A stretch of 34,111 bases of DNA, from the NCBI RefSeq assembly GCF_002938425.1, contig NZ_POQU01000038.1, positions 1 through 34,111 of the forward strand. The letters run 5' to 3'. This document shows positions 20,166-27,234 of this stretch, piece by piece (position 1 is the first letter of the stretch; each line of letters begins with the position of its first letter). The position numbers and the translations under genes were made by a program. Below the pieces are notes generated by a model. The model saw nothing but the letters and a program-made list of their open reading frames with translations, was not told the DNA's origin and did not search any database. Source of the stretch: Blastococcus atacamensis. Lineage in GTDB: Bacteria; Actinomycetota; Actinomycetes; Mycobacteriales; Geodermatophilaceae.

Positions 20166-20298
20166 TTGTTTTCAATTCGTGCAGCCAGGAGGCATCTGGG
20201 GGGCACTCCCTTTAAGGAGCCGGCCGAAGCTCGGAGGGTTAGGAGTGTCCACTCCGCGGCTCCCGACGCGGGGGTTCGGATCGGGTGTCGTAAACGGG

Positions 20299-20333
20299 GG
20301 TGCGGTGAGAGTGGCGACGCCTCTCACCGCACC
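20299..20333. terminator. 13-bp GC-rich hairpin downstream of the prim-pol gene
   Basis: The arms 20299-20311 and 20321-20333 are perfectly complementary around a 9-nt loop. No T-tract follows. It may be the prim-pol terminator or part of an origin. Confidence 0.5.
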
Positions 20334-20517
20334 GCGCCACGGCCATGGAGTGACGCTCGGTTTGCCGCCTCCTAGACGCGGGTCCTTGACGTGTACAGCT
20401 ATCTCGGCACGTGAACAAGTTTCCTGGGGTGCCAGATTGAACTGCGGTGTCAGGCAACCAATGCAGCGCATCGCCGACGTACTTCTCACTCGTTAGCGCG
20501 CCCATCAGCCGGAAGCC

Positions 20518-20547
20518 TTTACATTAAACGGTCGTTTAGGCTAAATT
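20518..20547 (+). promoter_or_regulatory. Promoter with internal palindrome for the serine recombinase
   Basis: TTTACA (20518-20523) and TAAATT (20542-20547) are 18 bp apart. Between them lies TAAACG-GT-CGTTTA (20525-20538). The predicted start coincides with the GTG at 20555, which lacks a Shine-Dalgarno, so the mRNA is probably leaderless and the palindrome a repressor site. Confidence 0.6.
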
Positions 20548-20554
20548 CCTTGTT

Positions 20555-21232
20555 GTGAAGCCCCGGGCAGCCAAGGTCATCGCTTACCTGCGAGTTAGCA
20601 CCGAGGAGCAGAGCCTTTCTGGCTTAGGGCTCGCTGATCAGCGTCTGGTCATCGAACGAGCTGCAGAATCGCACCATTGGGACCATGTCGCTTATGTGAT
20701 CGACGAGGGGTTCAGCGCCAAGAACCTGGCTCGGCCGGGGATTGCTGAGGCTCTCCGTCAGCTTGCCTGCGGAGAGGCCGGTGTCCTGGTTGTCAGCAAG
20801 CTGGATCGGTTGTCTCGGTCCCTGTTGGACTTTGCTCAGCTCATGGAGACGGCGAAGCGCCAGGGCTGGGAACTGGTCGTCCTGGACTTGGCTATTGACA
20901 CCTGCACGCCTAGTGGCGCTCTGATGGCCAACGTGATGGCTTCCTTCGCCGAGTATGAGAGGCAGTTGATCGGTCAGCGGACATCAGCCGCCTTGCAGGT
21001 GAAGAAGGCACAGGGCGCGCGTCTCGGTCGTCCCTGCACCTTGGACCCCGCCGTGTCGCAGCGCATCGTGGCTGAGAGGGCGGAAGGGCGCTCCCTGACG
21101 ACTATCGCCAACGCTCTCAACAGCGACGGTGTGTCGACGGCCCGAGGTGGCCGCTGCTGGTTCCCCAGCACCGTGGCGGGGGTCCTCCGTTCCGCCGTCC
21201 TCGACCGGGAGGCCCTGGGGCGCTCTGCCTAG
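20555..21232 (+). CDS. Serine recombinase (resolvase/invertase type)
   Basis: This 225-residue small serine recombinase has the catalytic motif AYLRVST (Ser15). It also shows the KLDRLSRSLLDF block with the conserved arginines, the long E-helix around PSGALMANVMASFAEYER, and a C-terminal helix-turn-helix (~residues 160-205, LTTIANALN). Such enzymes resolve multimers or invert DNA. Here it could resolve element dimers or act in excision together with the tyrosine integrase. GTG 20555 is supported by the promoter spacing. It lacks the long C-terminal domain of large phage serine integrases, so it is unlikely to be the main integrase. Confidence 0.9.
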   Translation: MKPRAAKVIAYLRVSTEEQSLSGLGLADQRLVIERAAESHHWDHVAYVIDEGFSAKNLARPGIAEALRQLACGEAGVLVVSKLDRLSRSLLDFAQLMETAKRQGWELVVLDLAIDTCTPSGALMANVMASFAEYERQLIGQRTSAALQVKKAQGARLGRPCTLDPAVSQRIVAERAEGRSLTTIANALNSDGVSTARGGRCWFPSTVAGVLRSAVLDREALGRSA

Positions 21233-21458
21233 GGCAAGGCACGTTGGGCGGGTGCCCCCGTTTCGCCGCTTACTTGGCCGATCTGCTCCGAAGCGGGTGT
21301 GTCACGGCGAGGGAGCCGGCCGACGCGCGGGAAGGGACCAACCCCCAACCCTGCCCCCTCACAGTCAAGCCCGGAAGGTGACTGGGCCGTCGGGCGCGGT
21401 GGCGCTGTCTGTCAGTGGCCGGAGGTACCGTCACAGCGTTGCTCACCCGGGAGGTTGC

Positions 21459-23783
21459 ATGTCTTCGCTCGCTTCGCTTGGCCCTGACCTCGAGGTTCGC
21501 GGAGCTGCTGATTTCGCGGAGCTGCTCCGCCAACTCCTCGGCATCGATGCGGAGCTGTCGCCCCCGGTCGCCGTGGCCGTGGAGAAGTTGATCGGGGCGG
21601 TCGGCTCCGTCAGGGACCGCCCCTCGCACGAGGTCTTCGCGGGCTTCTACGGCAGGATGAACCAGAAGCTCGTGGCCAACAGAGACGTCCTAGGCCGCAT
21701 CTATGCCCGCGCCGCCAAGGCCCAGGTGACTTTCAACTACCCCACCAAGAAGGCCCTGGCCTGGGCGGTGGACAGTAGCGACCTAGGTGCCTTCCGCGAC
21801 GTCCTGTCAGGCGTGTCGATGACCGAAGGGCTCCACCAAGCCCTTGTGAACCTCTTTGAACCAGCGACCTTTGATGAGACCCGGTCGCTGATTCAGGCCG
21901 AGGCCTTCAAGCCGTCTAAGTTGCGGAAGGCCATGGCGCGGCAGGTCGCAGTCGACGTACTTGACTCTTCGGCCGGACCCCTGGCCTGGTCCCTCTGGGC
22001 GCCGCAGCAACTCCACCAAATATTCGGGCCAGCGTCTCGCGGAGAGACATGGACTGGTGACTATCTGGAGGACTTGCGACAGCAACTCCCTGTCCTTTTC
22101 GACCGGCGGCGCTCACTCGTCATCCGCTCCGTGGATGCGGGCGTCACCGGAAAGACCTACGAAGACGTGCGGGCGTCCCTCACGGCGTGGCTCGCCCATG
22201 AGTATGAGTTGCTCAACAACTATGGTTTCGCCGCCGTGGTCATCAAGTGTGGCGGCGCCCAGGCGACTCGGGCTTGGGAACTTTCGGCGGACTTAACCCT
22301 CTTCGGGGAACGCTTCCTCGAGCGTCCCATCCCCAACATGTTCTTTCGGTGGCGCGAGGTCATGCGCGAAACGCTCGAACACGTTCCGGGGGTTGACCCC
22401 TCTAAGGCAAGGTTTGATCAGGCGAACGAAGGCTTTACCTATCGGGACCTGTTCGTCATGAGAGATGCCGAAGGCATCGTTCAGCGACTTGTCTTGCTCT
22501 TCCAGAAGAACGCCCGCGATGAGACCCCCATCCCGTGTCCGACATGTCGAGGGACCGATATCGAGGGCAACTCTTACCCCAGCCTCGGTGTGCGCAGCTG
22601 GGAGTGCGCCAATCTTTTGTGCCCCGACCGCAGTATCTACAACCGAGGCAAGCGTTACTCATTCAAGAGCCTCTTGACTCAGGCAGCCATTGAGCACCCT
22701 GAGAACTCGATCTCAGTAGAAAGCGTCCGCCGCTGGCAACGTGACGTCCTCTCCTTCGACGGCGACGTCGAGGTAATCGAGACGCTCATTCAGCACTACG
22801 CGATGGTCGGAGATGGCGTTGTCGGAATCGACACTGACATCGCTGGCGTCGACAACTTCGGACGCCGTCTCCGCGAAGAGCAAGCGGCCGTCGACGGTAG
22901 CTTCGCAGACTTCTGGCAAGGTGCCTTCTTCGAGCGATTCATTGTAGAGGGGTTGTCGGACCGGGTCGAAGAGGAAGCTTTCCCGGACTTCGAGCAGTGG
23001 ACGGTGTGCGAGGGAGAGTCGGGAAGCGTGCTTGCGAGCTTCCCAGAGAACGTAATCGATCGTGCGGTGACTTCCCCTCCGTACTTCAATGCTCGAGAAT
23101 ACTCGCAATGGCCCAACCTGTACTGCTATTTGTACGACATGCACCGCATCGCCAGCCAAGTGTTTCGGGTGTTGAAGCCCGGGGGGATCTATGCCTTCAA
23201 CATCTTCGATTACTTCGACAATGAGCGGACCATCGTCTTCTCAGCCATGGGCCAGAAGCGGCTCCCGCTGTCAGCCCTGATGGTCGAAGTATTCCGCAGG
23301 GTCGGATTCGAGTATGCGGGAAACATGGTTTGGGACAAGGGTGACATTCAAGGGAAGCGTGGTTTTAACGCTGGCAACTTCTCGCCCTTCTACCAGTCGC
23401 CCTTCAACTGCTGGGAGCATGTACTGCTGCTGCGCAAGCCGTCGCCGGATCAGGAGTCTGTGAAGGCGCTAGCGATCGACCCAGACCCCGCGAATACCGT
23501 TGCCCGTATTCAGCCGGTGTTCAAGATGGTGCGAGGCGTGAACCAGCTCGGCCACACCGCTCCATTTCCACAGGAACTCCCAGCAGCACTTCTAGGGGGG
23601 CTCGCGCCCGGAGCGGTGGTCCTGGATCCATTCGGCGGATCTGGGACCACCGCTCGGGCGGCCCTGGATAGAGACCTACGCTGCATCTTGATTGAGCAGG
23701 ACCCGGAGTACTGCGAACTGGCGGCGAAGCTCACCGATACATACGAGCAGGAACGCCGATTGTCCGGCAAGCGCCTCTCTTGA
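21459..23783 (+). CDS. DNA methyltransferase (beta-class, TSPPY) with long N-terminal domain
   Basis: The protein has 774 residues from ATG 21459 (GGGAGG 4 nt upstream). The C-terminal third is a DNA methyltransferase: motif IV TSPPY at residues 538-542, and motif I DPFGGSG (the SAM loop) at 723-729. The order IV before I marks a beta-class enzyme, usually N4-cytosine or N6-adenine specific. The first ~530 residues are unusual: helical, with a zinc-ribbon-like site (Cys360, Cys363, Cys383, Cys388), probably for target recognition or complex formation. It is convergent with the HNH gene with only 4 bp between stops. It probably protects the element's DNA from the HNH nuclease. The start at 21129 in the same frame is rejected as it overlaps the recombinase and lacks a ribosome site. 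Confidence 0.9.
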   Translation: MSSLASLGPDLEVRGAADFAELLRQLLGIDAELSPPVAVAVEKLIGAVGSVRDRPSHEVFAGFYGRMNQKLVANRDVLGRIYARAAKAQVTFNYPTKKALAWAVDSSDLGAFRDVLSGVSMTEGLHQALVNLFEPATFDETRSLIQAEAFKPSKLRKAMARQVAVDVLDSSAGPLAWSLWAPQQLHQIFGPASRGETWTGDYLEDLRQQLPVLFDRRRSLVIRSVDAGVTGKTYEDVRASLTAWLAHEYELLNNYGFAAVVIKCGGAQATRAWELSADLTLFGERFLERPIPNMFFRWREVMRETLEHVPGVDPSKARFDQANEGFTYRDLFVMRDAEGIVQRLVLLFQKNARDETPIPCPTCRGTDIEGNSYPSLGVRSWECANLLCPDRSIYNRGKRYSFKSLLTQAAIEHPENSISVESVRRWQRDVLSFDGDVEVIETLIQHYAMVGDGVVGIDTDIAGVDNFGRRLREEQAAVDGSFADFWQGAFFERFIVEGLSDRVEEEAFPDFEQWTVCEGESGSVLASFPENVIDRAVTSPPYFNAREYSQWPNLYCYLYDMHRIASQVFRVLKPGGIYAFNIFDYFDNERTIVFSAMGQKRLPLSALMVEVFRRVGFEYAGNMVWDKGDIQGKRGFNAGNFSPFYQSPFNCWEHVLLLRKPSPDQESVKALAIDPDPANTVARIQPVFKMVRGVNQLGHTAPFPQELPAALLGGLAPGAVVLDPFGGSGTTARAALDRDLRCILIEQDPEYCELAAKLTDTYEQERRLSGKRLS

Positions 23784-23787
23784 GGGA

Positions 23788-24408
23788 CTAGAAGGTCGAC
23801 TCCGGGTCGATCTCATACAGGCCTTCTCGCTTGAGCCAATGAGCCATAGCCCAGGCTTCCTTGAAGCGAATATTCGCCATGGTGAGTCCATACGCTCGGC
23901 AGATTCTCTCGTACTCCTGGTACGTGCGTGGCCGCTTGACGAACAGCAGCCACATCAATGCGGACTCGGTGGTCAGAAAGGTGAGCCCGCCCCTGAGGTG
24001 AGAGGGTCGGCGGACGACGTTACAGCGACGACAGCGCAGGGTCATGTTTTCGAGCCGATCCGCAGCATCGCCGAAAATCTCTCGAGTCTCGACATGATCT
24101 GCCTGCAACTCGAGCCGGGTGCCACAGTCCACGCAACGGCCCACCTGTGCAATGTGCCAAGCGAGTACGGCTCTCATAGTTTGCCGCGGGGGGTAGTTCG
24201 CCTGGAACGTCTTCTTCGAGGCGATCGAGGTACCCACTTGTGACGGATTGAGATGGCCAAGGACGAGGGCTGCTATCTCATGGGGTGTCACGAAGCCGCT
24301 CTCGATTAGCCACTGGAGTAGACCCATCCAGTCGCCTTCGTCCCATTCGGGGTCCGTCCACGGCGAGCCGGCGAAAAGTTCGTCGTTTGGGCCGATGCCG
24401 TCCGTCAT
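23788..24408 (-). CDS. HNH endonuclease, candidate restriction enzyme
   Basis: The 206-residue protein has an HNH/beta-beta-alpha metal site: Cys92-x2-Cys95, Asp104-His105, Asn121, Cys126-x2-Cys129 and His137. The two Cys pairs should bind structural zinc and the DH/N residues the catalytic metal. The N-terminal ~85 residues are acidic and helical, and the C-terminal ~70 residues are helical and Trp/Lys-rich; both could read DNA. ATG 24408 overlaps the XRE stop (ATGA), so controller and nuclease are co-translated, the usual control gene to nuclease arrangement of C-regulated type II systems. The convergent methyltransferase supports a restriction role, but the target sequence is unknown. Confidence 0.85.
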   Translation of the reverse strand: MTDGIGPNDELFAGSPWTDPEWDEGDWMGLLQWLIESGFVTPHEIAALVLGHLNPSQVGTSIASKKTFQANYPPRQTMRAVLAWHIAQVGRCVDCGTRLELQADHVETREIFGDAADRLENMTLRCRRCNVVRRPSHLRGGLTFLTTESALMWLLFVKRPRTYQEYERICRAYGLTMANIRFKEAWAMAHWLKREGLYEIDPESTF

Positions 24409-24638
24409 GCTGCATCACTGGCTTCGGCCGCGACGAACAGCTGTGCGATGGGCGTCCCGAGGGCTGTAGCAAGCTTCTCGATGTTGTCGAGGGAGACGTT
24501 GCGCTCGCCCCGCTCGATGGCGGAGACGTAGGTGCGGTGAAGCCCGGCCTCGTCGGCCATGCGCTCTTGAGACCACCCCCGTTTCGCCCGAACGTCCCGT
24601 ACAGCCTGTCCGAATCGTTTGCGCATCTGGTGTGTCAC
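24405..24638 (-). CDS. XRE-family controller (C) protein
   Basis: This is a single-domain helix-turn-helix protein of 77 residues. The pattern RGWSQERMADEAGLHRTYVSAIERGERNVSLDNIEKLA (about 20-57) is the typical HTH of C proteins of type II restriction systems. These proteins delay nuclease expression until methylation is complete. GTG 24638 or ATG 24626 are possible starts; the region has no strong Shine-Dalgarno, in line with leaderless C genes. A candidate operator palindrome overlaps the GTG. The 3' end overlaps the HNH start by 4 bp. Confidence 0.9.
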   Translation of the reverse strand: MTHQMRKRFGQAVRDVRAKRGWSQERMADEAGLHRTYVSAIERGERNVSLDNIEKLATALGTPIAQLFVAAEASDAA

Positions 24639-24680
24639 GACGAGTAACGTCGCCAGATGCAGTCAATGCGTCTACAGACG
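24638..24680 (-). promoter_or_regulatory. Candidate C-protein operator
   Basis: Two inverted repeats lie upstream of the XRE gene: CGACG-AGTAA-CGTCG (24638-24652) and CGTCT-AC-AGACG (24669-24680). They are about 30 bp apart, and minus-strand TGACT repeats flank them. Two-site layouts are usual for C-boxes, but the sequences do not closely match a known C-box. Confidence 0.35.
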
Positions 24681-24760
24681 ATGAGTCACATCGGCAAGGC
24701 TCGTCAGGTTTGGCCTTCCCGCTGAACTCTCTTTGTGGGAACCCGTCGGCGGAGCGACTT

Positions 24761-24810
24761 GCGTCGTGGTGCCAGACCTTCGCAGTCCCACGACGCGCAG
24801 TCCCACGACG
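24761..24810 (-). terminator. Inverted repeat plus 15-bp tandem duplication after the PD-(D/E)XK gene
   Basis: GCGTCGTGG (24761-24769) pairs with CCACGACGC (24788-24796) around an 18-nt loop. A perfect 15-bp tandem duplication (24781-24795 and 24796-24810) overlaps it. The hairpin lies ~50 bp past the nuclease stop (24849) on the minus strand, so it may terminate that gene. Confidence 0.4.
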
Positions 24811-24848
24811 AGAACCTCGAGCGGCTCATCGTCCGGCCAGTCCTTCGG

Positions 24849-25688
24849 TTACTCCTGCGAACGTCTGGCCCTGGATCTGCCGGTTCGTAGTCCGATACTC
24901 CTGGCTTCATGCTCTTGCCAGGCTTTCTCGCTGAGATGTAGGTCAACGTATCGCTGCCGCAAGGCGGCCGCGACTGCTTCTTGTTGGACGCCCATGGCCG
25001 TCTCTGCAAGGACACGTATGACGGTAGATAGAGACAAACCGCTCGCAGCGGAATGGTGGGGGGAGCTGTGCAGGAAACTGCTGTACTCGGCGAGAACGGC
25101 GTCTGCGCGGGTGTCGAGTTCATGGTGGAGTAGTAGGAGCTTTGGAGAGACCAGCGATCGACTCAGGCCGTGTCGTTCTGCATACCTCTCGGCCAGGAGG
25201 TGTACGCGCGCCAACTGATTGGTCTCGCGACTCTGCGGTACGGAGGCCCACTTCGTAGACCTTTTAACCAGGTCGCAGTGTGCTTGCAGCTGTCCAATGG
25301 GGAGGACCCGCGAGACGTATGGGTCCGTAAACTTCGTCTCCACGCAGAGCACTTCATTGCCCATAGGCGAGGCGTACGTGATGAGCGTGTCGATCAGCGT
25401 CTTGTCTCCGAGATACTGCGAAGGGTGGCTAGGGTGCCACTCAAGAAAGGCCTCGTGAACCTCCAGAACGGGGTACCCAAGAAGCGTGGTCAAGACGCGA
25501 GCGCACCATGCCTTATCGCGCGCTAGGTCTCCGAAGAGATTAAAGGTGAGTACCTGGCTCGATATCGTGTTGGTGGTGCACCGAACTGGTTCTACGCCCC
25601 AGCCCTGTTTTCGGTGTTCGCGGTATGCATCCCATGCGACCCTGCTCGCGAAGTTCAAGCCCGCCTCTCCGGATTCCTTCGTCAGCAT
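24849..25688 (-). CDS. PD-(D/E)XK nuclease, PGN_0703-family-like
   Basis: The 279-residue protein has a PD-(D/E)XK core: Asp100 and, after about 16 residues, VETKF with Glu117 and Lys119. An SSQVLTFNLFGDL block (about 43-55) before the core and a GQLQAH block after it resemble the PGN_0703 family of putative restriction endonucleases. The C-terminal ~80 residues are helical and basic. The ATG at 25688 has a weak ribosome site; a TTG at 25658 has GGAGAGG 5 nt upstream and is a good alternative start (269 residues). The frame is open to 25808, but that part looks non-coding. Being between the integrase and controller genes, on their strand, it may be a second restriction or suicide-type defence gene. 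No partner methyltransferase is next to it. Confidence 0.75.
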   Translation of the reverse strand: MLTKESGEAGLNFASRVAWDAYREHRKQGWGVEPVRCTTNTISSQVLTFNLFGDLARDKAWCARVLTTLLGYPVLEVHEAFLEWHPSHPSQYLGDKTLIDTLITYASPMGNEVLCVETKFTDPYVSRVLPIGQLQAHCDLVKRSTKWASVPQSRETNQLARVHLLAERYAERHGLSRSLVSPKLLLLHHELDTRADAVLAEYSSFLHSSPHHSAASGLSLSTVIRVLAETAMGVQQEAVAAALRQRYVDLHLSEKAWQEHEARSIGLRTGRSRARRSQE

Positions 25689-26024
25689 GGTTCCGAGTCG
25701 ACGCGTGCTTGGCTCCTGAGCATTCCCGTATGGAGCTTGTAGCACGTGGTGGCGGAACCAGGCTGCGTGGAAGTGGACGCGACGCCTCCACCCGGCTGTG
25801 GAGGGCAACGGGCCGTAGTCGCTCTCCTCTGCGCTGGCTGGCAGTGCAGGTACCTCCTCTTCCGTGGCTGACTCGCCCTTGATGGGCGGACCCCCTTCGG
25901 AAGTGAAGGTTAGGGCCGGCCGTGTCGGTTTCAGGACAAGGCCAGGTGTTCCGTGGCGGTGTCGGAGACTGGCCGTGGCCGCCGCGAGGGTGTCATCCCC
26001 GCCTGTTGCTGCGTGCTGAGTCGT
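25689..26024. other. Non-coding region between integrase and PD-(D/E)XK gene
   Basis: There is no convincing gene. A small hairpin (CGCCC/GGGCG, 25875-25889) is visible and could stop integrase transcription. The region should contain the nuclease promoter on the minus strand. Confidence 0.5.
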
Positions 26025-26768
26025 CTACCCGAAGGCTCGCGTCATGCTGGCCTCAACGTCCGCCTGCGTGGTGTGGACGTAAAACCTCAGCGACACGCTC
26101 ACATCGTGGTGTCGCATCTGACGACGGAGTACTTCGGGGCTTGCGCTCGAGTTGACGAGGTGGGTAGCGAAGGCGTGTCGGAGGACGTGGGGAGTCAGAT
26201 CCATTCCCGCCTTACGGCCTGCTCGTCGGATCCCCACGTAGACCGTGTTCGCTGCCCTGGTGAAGTCATGGTGGCGATACTCGTCCGCGAACCAGTCAGG
26301 AATGACCACGGGACCGGCGGTCTTCGGAGTGCTGATTGTGCCGTCGGGTAAACGCTGCCTGTCCACGCTGATGACGTTCCCGCGTATGGGTTGGTTGGCG
26401 CATGATTCGCCTAGCCGTAGACCGGCAATCAACATGGCCAACCCCCACATGCGGTATGTGCTCTCCTCTAGGGCTGACTCTAATAGTCCGAGAGGCGGAA
26501 TCTCGTAGTCTTTTCGCGCAGGCTTAGGGCAGGGAAGCGGTACACCGAGGCACGCTCTTAGGTTGATTGCATGTTTGCGCCGCGTATTGGGGCTGAGTAC
26601 ACGCTGCAACTTGCTGGTGAGCAGGGCGACGCTCACGGATTCGAAGGGGACTTCGTCCAATCCTAGGGTTCGGATCGTGGAAAGGTATTCCCGAAGGGTC
26701 GTTTCTTTGATCGCCCGATTTGCTAGACGCTCACGCGCCACATCAAGGCAGGTAACCACACGTTGCAC
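26025..26768 (-). CDS. int: Tyrosine recombinase, element integrase
   Basis: The 247-residue integrase carries the expected catalytic set: Arg118 in AGLRLGE, Lys149 near PKTAGP, His194-x2-Arg197 in PHVLRHAFATHL, His220/221 in MRHHDVS, and Tyr230 in RFYVHT. The N-terminal ~85 residues are a core-binding-type helical domain. GTG 26768 is preferred because AGGAG lies 6 nt upstream. It begins 18 bp from the right att copy, the usual place for an integrase gene, so it probably recombines the ychF repeat. The short length suggests no separate arm-binding domain. No excisionase gene was recognised. Confidence 0.93.
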   Translation of the reverse strand: MQRVVTCLDVARERLANRAIKETTLREYLSTIRTLGLDEVPFESVSVALLTSKLQRVLSPNTRRKHAINLRACLGVPLPCPKPARKDYEIPPLGLLESALEESTYRMWGLAMLIAGLRLGESCANQPIRGNVISVDRQRLPDGTISTPKTAGPVVIPDWFADEYRHHDFTRAANTVYVGIRRAGRKAGMDLTPHVLRHAFATHLVNSSASPEVLRRQMRHHDVSVSLRFYVHTTQADVEASMTRAFG

Positions 26769-26785
26769 CGCGTACTCCTGAAATC

Positions 26786-26828
26786 ACGTCATGGCCGACG
26801 GCGACGTCGTGGAGTTCCGCTTCAACGT
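26786..26828 (+). repeat. attR: displaced original 3' end of ychF
   Basis: This copy is identical to 18531-18573 over 43 bp, then CTGA in place of GTGA. It is the original chromosomal end of ychF, now without its upstream gene; an in-frame TGA precedes it, so it does not extend an open frame. Confidence 0.95.
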
Positions 26829-26858
26829 CTGACGCCGTCCGTGCCGCCGCCCGGTCCG

Positions 26859-26864
26859 TAGGGT
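26859..26864 (+). promoter_or_regulatory. -10 element of a leaderless small gene
   Basis: TAGGGT ends exactly 6 nt before ATG 26871, matching the leaderless layout seen elsewhere in the window. Confidence 0.5.
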
Positions 26865-26870
26865 GCGCGC

Positions 26871-27224
26871 ATGTCCTACGACGTAGCGGTGTGGGCCGGG
26901 CCCCGACCGGCGGACGACGAGTCGGCGGAAGCGGAGTACGAGCGTCGTGCCGACGTGCTGGAGGACGACGACGACCTGCCGCCGCCCTCGCCGGCGCTCG
27001 CAGCGTTCCTCGACGAGCTGCTGACGGTGCTGCCACCGCTGGATGAGTCGGACGACCCTCGCAGCCCGTGGGCGACCGGTCCCGAACCGGGTGACGTGAG
27101 CGGCGATTTCGCCTACCTGACCATGACCTACCCGGGAGCGGAGGCGGCGCTGGACACCGTGGTCGAGGTGGCCGGCAGGCACGGACTCGTCTGCTTCGAC
27201 CCGCAGGACGGTCGACTCCTCTGA
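26871..27224 (+). CDS. Small acidic conserved protein (MSYDVAVW family)
   Basis: The 117-residue protein begins with MSYDVAVWAGPRPADD, a start shared by small actinobacterial proteins of unknown function. It is acidic and has no membrane segment. The TYPGAEAALDTVVEVAGRHGLVCFDPQ region (about 85-112) suggests a small alpha/beta fold. ATG 26871 has a TAGGGT box 6 nt upstream and no ribosome site. It is the first chromosomal gene after attR, so before integration it followed ychF directly. Confidence 0.8.
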   Translation: MSYDVAVWAGPRPADDESAEAEYERRADVLEDDDDLPPPSPALAAFLDELLTVLPPLDESDDPRSPWATGPEPGDVSGDFAYLTMTYPGAEAALDTVVEVAGRHGLVCFDPQDGRLL

Positions 27225-27234
27225 ACTGAAGGCG

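Larger units (their letters stand above)
20166..20554. other. Non-coding region between prim-pol and serine recombinase genes
   Basis: There is no convincing gene in these 389 bp. It contains a CTCC-CTTTAA-GGAG inverted repeat just after prim-pol, a strong 13-bp hairpin (20299-20333), a partial AACTGCGG match to the left-end repeat (20440-20447), and the serine recombinase promoter. It could hold a replication origin or recombination site. Confidence 0.5.

Noticed and set aside
20555-21232. Serine recombinase as the main integrase of the element
   Set aside because: It is of the small resolvase type, whereas the tyrosine integrase lies directly beside the att repeat.
21129-21458. N-terminal extension of the methyltransferase frame
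   Set aside because: It overlaps the recombinase gene and has no ribosome site; ATG 21459 has GGGAGG upstream.
25689-25808. 40-residue N-terminal extension of the PD-(D/E)XK protein
   Set aside because: The upstream part needs a TTG without a ribosome site and has no family likeness; starts at 25688 or 25658 are better.
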